Source: Onstottus_A sp049273835
Lineage (GTDB): Bacteria; Acidobacteriota; Blastocatellia; UBA7656
Assembly: GCA_049273835.1 (NCBI GenBank)
Contig: JBASRM010000509.1
Coordinates: 1-40,677, forward strand
Length of the DNA stretch: 40,677 nucleotides
Reading direction: 5' to 3'
In this document: positions 23,635-32,733 of the stretch, piece after piece
Layout of the letters: each line of letters starts with the position of its first letter
How positions within the stretch are numbered: position 1 is the stretch's first letter
The notes under the pieces: model-generated
Databases searched by the model: none
The model's input: only the letters and a program-made list of their open reading frames with translations
Told to the model about the DNA's origin: nothing
Program-made: the position numbers and the translations under genes

Positions 23635-24606
23635 TCACTCAAGCCGTATTCGCGGATCGATTAGCGCGAGCAGCACATCCGCGATCAGATTTCCAATAAC
23701 AAGCATCAACACCAGCATCACAACTGCAGCCATCACCAGCGGCTCGTCCTTGTTTGAAAGCGCGTCGAAGATGAGGATCCCCAATCCCGGCCAGCCGAAC
23801 ACATACTCGGTCAACAACGACCCCGCAAGTAAGGTTGCGAGGGAAAACCCGAATATGGTTACCAGCGGGTTAATCGCGTTGCCGAGCGCGTGCCTGGTCA
23901 GGACGCGCCAGCGGCTCAGTCCTTTTGCGCGCGCGGTACGTATGTAGTCCTGCGACAGCGTTTCGATCATCTCGCTGCGCATCTGGCGAACATACTGGGC
24001 CAGCCCGATCGTGCCAAGCACGATCATCGGTAGCACCAGATGCCAAAGCGTATCGACAAATTTCTGCCACGGACTCATCACGTCCCACATGACTTGATCG
24101 TGGATCCCGCCGGCGGGGAACAAGCCTGTCCTGGCGGCGAACAGAATCATCAACAACGAAAAGAACACGCTGGGAATTGAGAGCCCGAAAAACGATATGA
24201 AGCCGATAAGCTTGTCGAGCCAGCGATTGCGGTACACTGCCGCCAGCACACCTAATGGAATTGCAAACACCCACGAAAAGACCAGAGCCGACCCGGTCAA
24301 CAACAGCGTGTTGAACACCCGCTCTCCGATCAGAGACCAGACCGGGGCGCTCTTGGTAAATGAGTACCCGAAATCGCCCTGAAGCGCAGGCCAGAACCAG
24401 TACCAGTACCTCTCGAAGGGGTTGTTGCTGTCGAGATGGTACAGTCGCTCCATTTGAGCGACGTATTCGCGCGAGATTGAGGGGCTCAGCCGGAGGTTGT
24501 CGAGGTAGTTGCCGGGCGAGGCGACCAGCAAGGCCTTTGTTATGAAGGTGACTACGATTATCAACGGGATCGCAGCCAGCAGCCGCCTGATAAGGAACGT
24601 CTTCAT
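23635..24606 (-). CDS. Peptide-type ABC transporter permease, OppB/DppB family
   Basis: This is a 323-residue six-helix permease. The N-terminal TIRR-like start (MKTFLIRRLLAAIPLIIVVT) and the QGDFGYSF motif before helix 2 are typical of OppB. The EAA loop reads DYIRTARAKGLSRWRVLTRH. The C-terminus, LIADVLLALIDPRIRLE, matches the family. It lies between the binding-protein gene (92 bp upstream, gap containing a long hairpin) and the OppC-type gene (6 bp downstream). With them it forms an importer for peptides or similar solutes, except that the ATPase genes are absent here. Confidence 0.94.
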   Translation of the reverse strand: MKTFLIRRLLAAIPLIIVVTFITKALLVASPGNYLDNLRLSPSISREYVAQMERLYHLDSNNPFERYWYWFWPALQGDFGYSFTKSAPVWSLIGERVFNTLLLTGSALVFSWVFAIPLGVLAAVYRNRWLDKLIGFISFFGLSIPSVFFSLLMILFAARTGLFPAGGIHDQVMWDVMSPWQKFVDTLWHLVLPMIVLGTIGLAQYVRQMRSEMIETLSQDYIRTARAKGLSRWRVLTRHALGNAINPLVTIFGFSLATLLAGSLLTEYVFGWPGLGILIFDALSNKDEPLVMAAVVMLVLMLVIGNLIADVLLALIDPRIRLE

Positions 24607-24640
24607 TCGTAGTGCGTGGTCAGAAGTCCGTTGTCAGTAG

Positions 24641-24696
24641 TCAGTAGTCCGTGGTCCGTAGTCAGTTGTCACTTGCTACGGACTACGGACTACTGA
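24641..24696. repeat. Long hairpin of GTAGTC-type repeats right after a stop codon
   Basis: The arm at 24641-24661 (TCAGTAGTCC then GTGGTCCGTAG) is the reverse complement, with one mismatch, of the arm at 24676-24696 around a 14-base loop. Further GTCAGTAGTC copies precede it from about 24612. The hairpin begins 2 bases past the stop of the binding-protein gene and lies before the OppB gene, so it may tune expression within the operon. Confidence 0.8.
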
Positions 24697-24698
24697 CT

Positions 24699-26513
24699 CT
24701 ACCTCTTGATGTAAATCTCTTCGCAGTTCCATGTGGCGCGAGGTGGCAAGGCAACAGGGTGCAGGTTACCAAACTTATTCTTGTAGGCGACCGCCTCACG
24801 CGCCGCGACCAGGTTTATTTCCGGGAGGTATTCTGACCATATCCGCTGGACCTGCGCGAAAGCCCTGTGGCGCTGGGCTTGTTCAGGAGAAGTCTCGGCC
24901 TCCTGCATCAGCTTGTCGGCTTGCGCTTCCCATTCACTCGAAGGCTGTTCCTGACTCGCGAAGCAAACGTGCTGCAAACCCGAAGACAGGATGATGTTTT
25001 TGGAGTTTGGCGGGCCAGGAGGCGGGTTGATCTGCCAGCCAAGCACCATCGCATCAAAGTCAAAAGTCGATTGCATCTTATCGACCAGACTCCCGAGGGC
25101 GATCGGGACCGCGCTTGCCTTGATACCGACATCCTGGAGGCTCTTGGCGGCAAAACTGGCGGTCTCCACTCGCTGGCTGTTGCTGGAATTAGTGATAATG
25201 CTGATTTCGACAGTGTGCCCCTCGGAGTCCTCGAGGAACTTATCCCCGTTGGTATCCTTAAGCCCAACTTCGGCCAGCAACTGACGAGCGCGGTCAGGAT
25301 CGTAAGGATACTTCATAATGTCGTCGCTGTACCAAACTGCGTCGCCGGGGCTCACGAATGAATAGATCGGTACACCGCGACCGGAAAACACCGTGTTCGC
25401 GAGCGCTTCCCGGTTGATCGCGTACGAGACCGCCTGGCGGAACCTCTGATCGCGAAACAGACGAAGCTTCCACCGTTCGACGAACGGCTTGTGTGTTTTC
25501 GGATTACTTCCGGTGTTCTGGTTGAAGGCCATCCAATTCGGATCATAGGACACGCCTATGTCCTCAACTTTGACGTCCGGGCCCTCCATTCTCTTGACCA
25601 GGGCGTAGTCCTGAGGACGAACGCGCGGCATAACGTCAATCTCGCCAGCCTGGAATTTGGATTGAATCGTGTTGAAGTCCTTGACTATCACAAACACAAG
25701 TCGATCCAGATATGGAAGGCGTTGGCCTCGGCTGTCCACCTTCCAGAAATAAGGGTTGCGTTCGAGCACAACTCGCTGCCCGCTCACATACTCCTTAACG
25801 CGGAACGGTCCAAGACCAACCACGTTGGCTGGATCGTCGCTCAGGTTCATCGTGTCGGAAAATCTGCCGGTCCGCCACGGTTGTTCCCATTTGTGTTTTG
25901 GTATAAGCCAGAGATTGTAGATCGCATCGAGGAAACTTCCGTTTGGACGATGCAGCTTGAATCGCACCGTGTAGTCGTCGATCTTCTCGATCTCGGGATA
26001 AATAGGCGCATCGTTCTCGTCCTTGCCCTCGATGAAAATGTCGCGGGCGCCGGTGTCGACATTCTTGTCCAGGATCACATCGTAAGTGAACATCACATCA
26101 TCAGCGTTAAACGGCTCGCCGTCGGACCACCGAACGCCTCTTCGCAAATGAAAGATCCAGGTCCTTGCATCGGCTGACGCTTCCCACTTGGTGCACAACC
26201 CGGGATCATAGTCAGGCGGATTGCCGCCGTTGCGATAGTCGACCGGACAGCGAAAGACATTGAACCACAACACATCAGCGGTTGCTGAATCGGATCCCCG
26301 AACTATGTTGAAGGTTTTTGGATCGTCCGGGACCGAGAGCACTAGAGTGCCGCCGTAGACGCCCGTCTCTCCGGTATAAATGTACGCGTCTTGCGGCGGA
26401 TCACCCTCAAAGGGTGGATTTGCAATCCCGGTAACGCCACCCGGCGCATTACCTCGGCAACCCCCGGCAACGATCATCGCAATCAGCAAAACAACTGCGG
26501 CGATGTTCCTCAT
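24699..26513 (-). CDS. Extracellular solute-binding lipoprotein, family 5 (peptide ABC importer)
   Basis: This 604-residue lipoprotein has lipobox VAGGC (Cys19) and binds the ligand outside the inner membrane. The SBP_bac_5 domain is clear: FNIVRGSDSATADVLWFNVF, then SADARTWIFHLRRGVRWSDG and EPFNADDVMFTYDVIL, LGPFRVKEYVSGQRVVLERN, and DQRFRQAVSYAINREALANT. A roughly 25-residue Gly/Pro/Asp-rich linker (PGGVTGIANPPFEGDPPQDA) separates the lipid anchor from the domain. The C-terminal strands end in EEIYIKR. It is the first gene of the transporter operon and has a plausible sigma70 promoter at 26567-26595. The ligand is probably an oligopeptide or an unusual peptide-like solute. Confidence 0.95.
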   Translation of the reverse strand: MRNIAAVVLLIAMIVAGGCRGNAPGGVTGIANPPFEGDPPQDAYIYTGETGVYGGTLVLSVPDDPKTFNIVRGSDSATADVLWFNVFRCPVDYRNGGNPPDYDPGLCTKWEASADARTWIFHLRRGVRWSDGEPFNADDVMFTYDVILDKNVDTGARDIFIEGKDENDAPIYPEIEKIDDYTVRFKLHRPNGSFLDAIYNLWLIPKHKWEQPWRTGRFSDTMNLSDDPANVVGLGPFRVKEYVSGQRVVLERNPYFWKVDSRGQRLPYLDRLVFVIVKDFNTIQSKFQAGEIDVMPRVRPQDYALVKRMEGPDVKVEDIGVSYDPNWMAFNQNTGSNPKTHKPFVERWKLRLFRDQRFRQAVSYAINREALANTVFSGRGVPIYSFVSPGDAVWYSDDIMKYPYDPDRARQLLAEVGLKDTNGDKFLEDSEGHTVEISIITNSSNSQRVETASFAAKSLQDVGIKASAVPIALGSLVDKMQSTFDFDAMVLGWQINPPPGPPNSKNIILSSGLQHVCFASQEQPSSEWEAQADKLMQEAETSPEQAQRHRAFAQVQRIWSEYLPEINLVAAREAVAYKNKFGNLHPVALPPRATWNCEEIYIKR

Positions 26514-26566
26514 TTTGTCGATGCTCCTTTTGGGGGGACAACCTGAAGCGATGCCTGCCGACAGAA

Positions 26567-26595
26567 AAAGTAACTTAGACTTAAGTGGCTGTCAA
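26567..26595 (-). promoter_or_regulatory. Promoter of the ABC importer operon
   Basis: On the minus strand, a perfect TTGACA (26595-26590) is followed after 17 bp by TACTTT (26572-26567). It lies about 54 bp upstream of the binding-protein ATG. AAGGAG at about 26530 is the ribosome site. Confidence 0.6.
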
Positions 26596-26882
26596 ACTTA
26601 TTAACAATTCAGTCTAGAGTTCGTTGCGACCGACAGGGGTGCGTGTGAAAACGGACTTCCGCTTCCCCGCCCGCAGTTGGAAAGAAGCTCAGCCCCGGAG
26701 AAGTTCTTCAGACAACTAATCCGTCGGTCCGCGTATGGTGCGATAGTTGCGGATCTTGAGGAGAAACATAGCCTCGAGCCGGGTAACATTAGTGAAGCGA
26801 TCCAGTCGCAAGCCGGATCGAAACCTCTGAAGTGAATTCGATTTGCACCGATAGCAATATAAACAATAATTGAACACTCCGC

Positions 26883-26911
26883 TTGACAGTGTAACTTCCC
26901 TTGCGTATGAT
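26883..26911 (+). promoter_or_regulatory. Near-consensus sigma70 promoter for the RHS pseudogene
   Basis: TTGACA (26883-26888), a 17-bp spacer and TATGAT (26906-26911) form the best promoter match in the window. The start of transcription should be near 26918, giving a leader of about 150 bases before the ATG at 27071. The leader contains a GCAGCG-TCT-CGCTGC hairpin and a CTCCTC run at about 26990 that can pair with the GAGGAGG ribosome site at about 27059. I recognise no known riboswitch in it. The rest of 26514-26882 shows no gene. Confidence 0.7.
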
Positions 26912-27070
26912 CGGCGCCCGTGATCTAGCTTCGAGCGTTTCACCTCACCGAGCGAAAAGATAGAAAGAAAGGCAGCGTCTCGCTGCGATCTCCTCAAGTC
27001 GCTGTCTTTAGACCCATCTGGCCCATGTCGGTGTGCCCAGCCGCGCTTAGGCTTGGCGAGGAGGTCTTCC

Positions 27071-28896
27071 ATGCGCTTCCTTTACGCTTCCCCTCGATCT
27101 CGCGTTGGCTTTATCATAGGGTTACCCGGTCGTCTCTTGCGGCGTGCGCTTCAAAGAAAAGTAGTTTGTTTCGCAGTCGCGCTGAACCTTCTTATCTGGC
27201 CCGCCCCGCGATTGAGCATTGGAGCGATACTTAACCCGGTCTCGGAGACGGCTTCGATCGTTGGATCTGCGTTTAAGGAAGTTGCCGTTATACTAAACGG
27301 GCTGAAGGTGACTCCAGTATTATTCGTTCCTTCCGGACCTATTCTGATACCTGTGCCCATCATACGTCTGTGGCCGTTCGCGCTCGGACCTGCGCAGCAG
27401 GTCCGAATGGCCGACCGAATCGTGCGAGTGTCGGTCATCCAGATTTCTCCGCACAGAATGGTTGGCTACATCGGAGAGGCGGTGACATCCGAACAACCGC
27501 CGGCTTCCCACTCAGATCACAGATACGAATGGCAACTACATTCAAATAGCGTACAAGACCGGGACGGATTCCTGGGGGAACTACTATCCTCCGATGGCGA
27601 TCAATTATGTTGTGGACACGCTGGGCCGGGTGATTCAATTCCACTATGATGCTTACAACAGCATTAACCTTACGTCGATCACCACACCGGTAGGCACCAT
27701 TACGTTGAACTACCAGACGGTGACGATGAACTATAGCTTCGTCAATCAGAATCCGGTCGAAAACGCGCCGCCAAAGCTTCTCCGCCGTGAGTAGCGTTGC
27801 GATCCCGGCTAGGCCGACCTACAACTTCGGCTATTCAGGCTACGGGATGATTTATAACATCTCGGCTACAAGCGGCGCAGGCAATGCGACGGTAACCTAT
27901 GACTACGCGCTTGGAGGCGAGCAACTGATTGGACCTCCAACTTTCACCCAACGGACGGAAAGCCCGAACGCGATTTACACCTACGCGACCGATGGAATCA
28001 TTCGGCCTGATGGGACGAAGCTAATACTCTCGGGTCCCGATCGCGAGCTCAAGAGCACGACTAACGCTACGCTTGCGAAAACGGTGAGTACCATGACGAC
28101 TGACCCGGCGGCTCACCGGCCGTGCAGTCGGTTATCAGCTACGACGAGTTAGGACAGCAAACGAAAGTCGCTTTCGACTACGATCAATACGGCAATGTGA
28201 TAAACAAACGAGAGTACGGTTTCAAGATCAGCGGGCAGTGGCAGGCGCGGAGACGAACGCATTACACCTACGTAACAACGCAGCAATATCTGGACGCGCA
28301 CATATGCAACCGAGTGATGATCGTTGAAGTGTTTGACGCGCTGGAGAACACTAACGAAGCCGATGATACGGTGGTGGCAAGAAGTGTCTTCGGCTATGAC
28401 AACTATGGCGTGATGGGAGGTATGGAGAGCTATGGAGGAACGGCCGCACCGCCGGGTCATCTTGCAAGCTATGACGCGACCAAGTCCACGCGCGGGAATG
28501 TTACTGATGTAACACACTATAGCGATGTTGGGGCCGGAACATCGGTGACACAGAGCGGTAAGATTGACATCTTCGGCGGCGTGACTAAGGCTCAAGTGTC
28601 ATGCTGCGACGAGAATAGTTTCACGATGACGGAAGCTACATATCATCACTACCTATGGGTATGACAACCTGAACCGGCTGATCTCGATCAGCTACAACAC
28701 GATCGGGGCCGCAGGCGTGGCAACCACACCGAACGTTAGCTACACCTATGACAACAATCAAACGAGCAGCACGAAGGGCCTGCTGTTGTCGGTGAGCGCG
28801 GGGACGGGATACTCGGAGAGCTACAGCTATGACAGCTTCAAGCGAGTGCAGTCGGTCATGCGCACTATTGACGCCCGCAACTACACAGAGGGATAG
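27071..28896 (+). pseudogene. Decayed RHS/YD-repeat secreted protein
   Basis: The first segment (ATG at 27071, ribosome site GAGGAGG) reads MRFLYASPRSRVGF then a membrane-type stretch VVCFAVALNLLIWPAPRLSI and a short MADRIVRVSVIQISPHRMVG segment like an N-terminal Ig-type region. From about 27490 the sense moves to another frame: TQITDTNGNYIQIAYKTGTD, MAINYVVDTLGRVIQFHYD. It shifts again near 27770 (SSVAIPARPTYNFGYSGYG), near 28110 (a CCCGGCGG where GGSP would need one more base; then QSVISYDELGQQTKVAFDYD) and near 28640 (TYGYDNLNRLISISYNT). It ends at 28896 in RTIDARNYTEG. The YD motifs (YDELGQ, YDQYGN, YDNLNRL) identify an RHS family protein. Joins at about 27490 and 28640 look like deletions. 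The usual C-terminal core and toxin tip are missing. Confidence 0.85.
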
Positions 28897-28934
28897 CCTT
28901 CTGATTGGTAGCATAGAGAACTCGATAAAGACAA

Positions 28935-29180
28935 TTGAGAACCGGTCAGCCCACAGCCCTTCACCTTGGGCTCATCGATTTTAGTCAAGCAGGCGCGTCG
29001 ACACCCGGCACTCAATGGTATAACGACGTAACAGTCGAAACGGTAGAGCTTATTCCTTGGCTAAATGCTGATAAAGAAGACACCGACTTTTTGACGCACT
29101 ACACCGCTTTGACCTCTAACCAACTCCTCGGGACTGGACAAGGCCCGTTCAACTTTACTGCCATCCTGGATCGAAGGTAA
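28935..29180 (+). other. Residual open frame, unknown
   Basis: An 81-codon frame from a TTG at 28935 reads TALHLGLIDFSQAGASTPGT then WYNDVTVETVELIP and ends GTGQGPFNFTAILDRR. It looks protein-like at its end but lacks a ribosome site and an ATG. It could be the tail of another decayed secreted protein following the RHS remnant. I cannot name it. Confidence 0.3.
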
Positions 29181-29231
29181 CGTACTGACCTCGCCTGTTT
29201 GTTTCTTCAGACTATTGGCGACGATACTCTT

Positions 29232-30320
29232 ATGCCAAAAGCGAAGCCGAAAGAGTTGATCGAGTGCTTGCGTTCCGGTGATCTAGCCGCGCTCAAAGCT
29301 ATCGTTCACACCGATCCCGAAGCTGCTCGTTTCCCGCAGGTAATAGCCGAAGCGGCGCGACTTGGCCGGACCAGGGCGATCGCCCTTCTTCTGAAGCACG
29401 GCGCCGATCTCAATGCGAGCTGGCGCAACTATCGGCCTCTTCATTCGCTGATCCAAGAGAACCCTCACGCTGACGGAGGTAGCACCGCGCTCGAAAGAGC
29501 GGAGCTGTTGAAGTGGATGCTCGATCACGGAGCCGACCCCGAGCAGCTCGGCGGCTGGCCGGCCACTCGCGCGATCATCACTGCAGCGTTTGTGGGGGAA
29601 CCGGCTTACGTCGAACAGCTGAGGCGGGCCGGCGCGGTAGTCGATGGGTTCGTGGCCGCAGCGCTTGGTGATATACGTCGGGTTGATAAAGCTGTTTCTA
29701 CAGACGCTTCGTTTCCGACTGCGCGCGATACTGGAGGGTTGACTGCGCTTCACTGCGCGGCGGGCTCGCGGCTCGGCGCGCGAAGCAAAAAGATCCGAGA
29801 AGGGTTGCTGGCGATCGCCACGTTGTTGCTTGATGGAGGAGCCGACGCGAACGCCCGCGTCAGGAGCTGGGCCCGCGATGTGGATGCCGTTTACTTTGCG
29901 GTCTCTTCTGGCCAGCGTGAAATATTCGCGTTGCTGCTCGAGCGGGGAGCTGATGCAACCCAGGCATTGACGCCTGCCGTTTGGCGCAACGACACACCGC
30001 TTGCCGAGCTCGCATTGGCGCACGGCGGTAAGCTTGACCGGGCGGTTGACGAAGGAAAGCCACTCTTGAACCAGATGATTCGTTGGGGCCAGTTCAAGCA
30101 GGCGATGTGGATGATTGAGCGTGGCGCCAGCCCGAACATCGCCGACCAGCAGGGGTGGACGGCAGTGCATCAGGCGGCTTCGCGGGGAAACGAGAAGATG
30201 TTAAGCGCGCTTCTTGAGTCTGGCGGCGATATGACCCGCAAGAACGCCGACGGAGACACGCCTCTGATCGTCGCACTCTCGCGCGGCCGGCCCAAGATTA
30301 TTGCTTTACTCGACGACTAA
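29232..30320 (+). CDS. Ankyrin-repeat protein
   Basis: The 362-residue product starts at the ATG at 29232 (an upstream TTG at 29199 is less likely). It has no signal peptide, so it is probably cytosolic. Ankyrin repeats are spread throughout: ARLGRTRAIALLLKHGADLN, LLKWMLDHGADPEQLGGWPA, TALHCAAGSRLGARSKKI with LLLDGGADANARV, FAVSSGQREIFALLLERGAD, GWTAVHQAASRGNEKMLSAL, and DGDTPLIVALSRGRPKIIAL. Ankyrin proteins mediate protein-protein contacts; the partner is unknown. It lies 52 bp after the residual frame behind the RHS pseudogene. Ankyrin proteins can be antitoxins for RHS-type toxins, but no toxin remains here to support that. Confidence 0.9.
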   Translation: MPKAKPKELIECLRSGDLAALKAIVHTDPEAARFPQVIAEAARLGRTRAIALLLKHGADLNASWRNYRPLHSLIQENPHADGGSTALERAELLKWMLDHGADPEQLGGWPATRAIITAAFVGEPAYVEQLRRAGAVVDGFVAAALGDIRRVDKAVSTDASFPTARDTGGLTALHCAAGSRLGARSKKIREGLLAIATLLLDGGADANARVRSWARDVDAVYFAVSSGQREIFALLLERGADATQALTPAVWRNDTPLAELALAHGGKLDRAVDEGKPLLNQMIRWGQFKQAMWMIERGASPNIADQQGWTAVHQAASRGNEKMLSALLESGGDMTRKNADGDTPLIVALSRGRPKIIALLDD

Positions 30321-30603
30321 GCGCGATTTTGTAAGTCAAGGATCTCGACACAGCGGTTGACTTCTTATGGCGCAAACCGCCGGCGTTGATTAAGATTTAG
30401 ATCTGCCCTGTTTCACAGCCTAGTGTGGACGAGATACTACCGGAGAAGCTCGGTTCCGACCAACCTCACATCGGACTGAATCGTCAAAGGTCTGAGTGCT
30501 CCGAGAAATCCTGAAACTCACATTGTGCCGGTCTTCGCTTAGCGAATGGCCGTGACGCGAGTTGTTGTCGCCATTTTAGAGAGAATGCTCCAAGGAGGTT
30601 TCA

Positions 30604-31536
30604 ATGAGATTCAATCGATTTGCGAAAACCGGTGTTGCCGGATTAATCGTTGTGTTGCTCGCTGGGGTACCATCCGCGATCGGACAGGAGAAGAGATCGT
30701 CGAGTCAGTCGCGCGACTCGGCTTTCAGGCCGGGGATTCGGACGGTTGCCGCGGGACAAAAACTGAAGCTAAAGGGGACCGTCGTACGGCGTGACGCGGA
30801 CACTTTCAGCATCGTCGACGATCAGGACATGGAAACGATTGTGCTGTTGACTGATACGACCAGCGTTAAATCGAAAGGCGGCTTCTTTCGATCGGGTACC
30901 AACTACGATGTGACCAGTTTGTTGCGCGGTCTGCCGGTTGAAGTTGAAGGGATCGGCAACACCGAGGGGCAACTGGTAGCGAATAGAGTTCGTTTTGCGA
31001 ATTCGGATTTGAAGGTCGCGCGGGTAGTCGAAAGGCGCGTAGCGCCTGTTGAGCAGGAGAATCAGCGCCTGGCGGGCCGTGTAGATGAAGCGGGCGAGCT
31101 CTCGAAGCTTGCAAGAGAAGAATCAGGCCGGGCGCACCAGCGGATCAGCGCGCTAGACGACTATGTGGTTCAGGACACAGCCACAATTTATTTCAAAGTG
31201 AATAGCGCGATCATTTCGCCGGAAGACAGGAGGGCGCTTGATGCGCTTGCTGCCAACGCGATGAACGCCAAAGGATACGTCATTGAGATCTCGGGCTACG
31301 CCGACTCGACTGGCAACGTCGCCCGCAACATCGTCTTGAGCCAGCAACGTGCGGACGCAGTTGTGCGTTACCTTCAAGAGAACCACGAAATCCCGTTACG
31401 ACGCATAGTCACACCTTTCGGATACGGCGAAACTCGTCCGGTCGCTGATAACGGCAGCCCCGATGGCCGCCGCCAGAATCGCCGGGTCGAAGTGAAGATC
31501 CTCGTAAGCAAGGGTATTGCCGGGTCGTCAGAGTGA
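30604..31536 (+). CDS. OmpA-family outer-membrane protein with DUF5666-like N-terminal domain
   Basis: The 310-residue protein has AAGGAGG just upstream of its ATG and a signal peptide (MRFNRFAKTGVAGLIVVLLA to about residue 27). Residues about 50-135 form a beta-rich domain with LKGTVVRRDADTFSIVDDQD and LPVEVEGIGNTEGQLVANRV, like DUF5666/OB-type folds. A charged helical spacer (EQENQRLAGRVDEAGELSKL) may be a coiled coil. The OmpA domain (about 190-305) has TIYFKVNSAIISPEDRRAL, then GYADSTGNVARNIVLSQQRA, ending GRRQNRRVEVKI, all peptidoglycan-binding hallmarks. It probably links the outer membrane or a periplasmic complex to the cell wall. Confidence 0.9.
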   Translation: MRFNRFAKTGVAGLIVVLLAGVPSAIGQEKRSSSQSRDSAFRPGIRTVAAGQKLKLKGTVVRRDADTFSIVDDQDMETIVLLTDTTSVKSKGGFFRSGTNYDVTSLLRGLPVEVEGIGNTEGQLVANRVRFANSDLKVARVVERRVAPVEQENQRLAGRVDEAGELSKLAREESGRAHQRISALDDYVVQDTATIYFKVNSAIISPEDRRALDALAANAMNAKGYVIEISGYADSTGNVARNIVLSQQRADAVVRYLQENHEIPLRRIVTPFGYGETRPVADNGSPDGRRQNRRVEVKILVSKGIAGSSE

Positions 31537-31549
31537 ATTGAGGGGAAAC

Positions 31550-31665
31550 AGTGGGTGGCTCACGAAATGGCCTTTCGCCGTAGCCTTCGACTTTCCGGTA
31601 GGCTACAACGTGAGACCGCCCGCTGCTTGCGCCCGTGGGCATCTCGGTCCCGTTGTTCTTTTGCA
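31550..31665. repeat. Diverged second copy of the foldback element's right half
   Basis: GGCTACAACGTGA at about 31611, CGCTGCTTGCGC and CGTGGGCATCTCG at about 31634-31646 match the copy at 1929-1974 (GGCTACAACGTGA, CACTGCTTGCGCAC, GTGGGCATCTCG). GTGGGTGGCTCACG near 31551 corresponds to GTGGGTCACTCACG near 1901. The outer arms are not preserved. It sits in the 393-bp gap before the 1-Cys peroxiredoxin gene, whose promoter must lie further right. Confidence 0.7.
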
Positions 31666-31929
31666 GGCTTTATGCGAGAAAACCCGACTCGCATTCGGAC
31701 CCTAGAGCGGGGTACCGGAAAGGCGCACTTTCACTTTCATCTTAATTAGCGCCTGTCAATCACACTCGCGCAGACGCAATGTCCTTCCTTTCATTTTTCG
31801 ATTAACCCCGTTTTGTCGTGGATCAAAGTTGAATTTCGGGACGTGGCGGAATATAGTCTTCTCTTATCGATTTCTGCCGGCACGCGCCAAAGCGTGCGAT
31901 TGTATTGAAGAAAGAGAGGAGTACAGATC

Positions 31930-32586
31930 ATGTCAATTCGATTAGGCGATACTGCACCAGACTTCACCGCGGAAACGACCGAAGGCCCGATCCGATTCCA
32001 CGAGTGGATGGGTGACAACTGGGCCGTTCTGTTTTCCCATCCGAAGGACTTCACCCCGGTTTGCACAACGGAATTGGGGGAAGCCGCCCGGCTGAAACCT
32101 GAATTCGAAAAACGAAACTGTAAGATAATCGGCTTGAGCGTCGACCCTGCGCACTCGCACCAAAAGTGGGCGGAGGACATCGAAGAGACCCAGGGACAGA
32201 AGCTGAATTTTCCCGTGATTGCCGATGCAGACCGAAAGGTCTCCGACCTGTACGAGATGATCCACCCGAACGCCAGCGATACGTTCACGGTCCGTTCGGT
32301 GTTTGTCATAGGACCGGATAAAAAAGTTAAGCTGATGATCACCTACCCGGCGAGCACCGGGCGCAACTTCGACGAGGTTCTGCGAGTGATTGACTCGCTA
32401 CAACTGACTTCGAAATACAGCGTCGCCACCCCGGTAAACTGGAAACAGGGCGACGACGTGATCATCGTGCCCACCGTTTCGGACGAAGACGCGAAGCAGA
32501 AGTTCCCCGGCGGATGGAAGACCTTAAAACCCTATCTGCGAATTGTGGCGCAGCCGGGCAAGGAGAAAGGCGCGAGCGGTGATTAA
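31930..32586 (+). CDS. 1-Cys peroxiredoxin, Prx6/AhpC-TSA type
   Basis: The 218-residue enzyme reduces peroxides in the cytosol. The peroxidatic cysteine is Cys45 in FTPVCTTELG, within SHPKDFTPVCTTE. The C-terminal 1-cysPrx_C extension is present (LTSKYSVATPVNWKQGDDVI and KQKFPGGWKTLKPYLRIV), which is diagnostic of the Prx6 group. Cys64 in RNCKIIG is not a classical resolving cysteine, so an external thiol should recycle it. GAGGAG at about 31916 precedes the ATG. A strong hairpin lies 39 bp past the stop. Confidence 0.95.
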   Translation: MSIRLGDTAPDFTAETTEGPIRFHEWMGDNWAVLFSHPKDFTPVCTTELGEAARLKPEFEKRNCKIIGLSVDPAHSHQKWAEDIEETQGQKLNFPVIADADRKVSDLYEMIHPNASDTFTVRSVFVIGPDKKVKLMITYPASTGRNFDEVLRVIDSLQLTSKYSVATPVNWKQGDDVIIVPTVSDEDAKQKFPGGWKTLKPYLRIVAQPGKEKGASGD

Positions 32587-32624
32587 GTTCGAGCGACTCA
32601 TTCCTCGAACAGGTGCGTGAAAAC

Positions 32625-32694
32625 AAAAGGCCCCGGGAGTCGCGTGGAAGCGAAGCACTACACATCTCGCTTCCTCGAGGTTCCCGGGGCTTTC
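32625..32694 (+). terminator. Large bipartite hairpin after the peroxiredoxin gene
   Basis: GCCCCGGGA (32630-32638) pairs with TCCCGGGGC (32682-32690), extended by AAAG/CTTT. An inner stem GGAAGCGA/TCGCTTCC closes a small loop. AAA on the left and TTTCA on the right allow action on either strand. It ends 40 bp before the stop of the convergent YkgJ gene and may serve both. Confidence 0.65.
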
Positions 32695-32733
32695 ACTCAA
32701 TTGGGTTGGTAGAATTTGGAAGGGTCCGGCCGA

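Noticed and set aside
26918..27070. Cyclic-di-GMP riboswitch in the RHS leader
   Set aside because: The conserved GEMM core residues could not be aligned to this leader.
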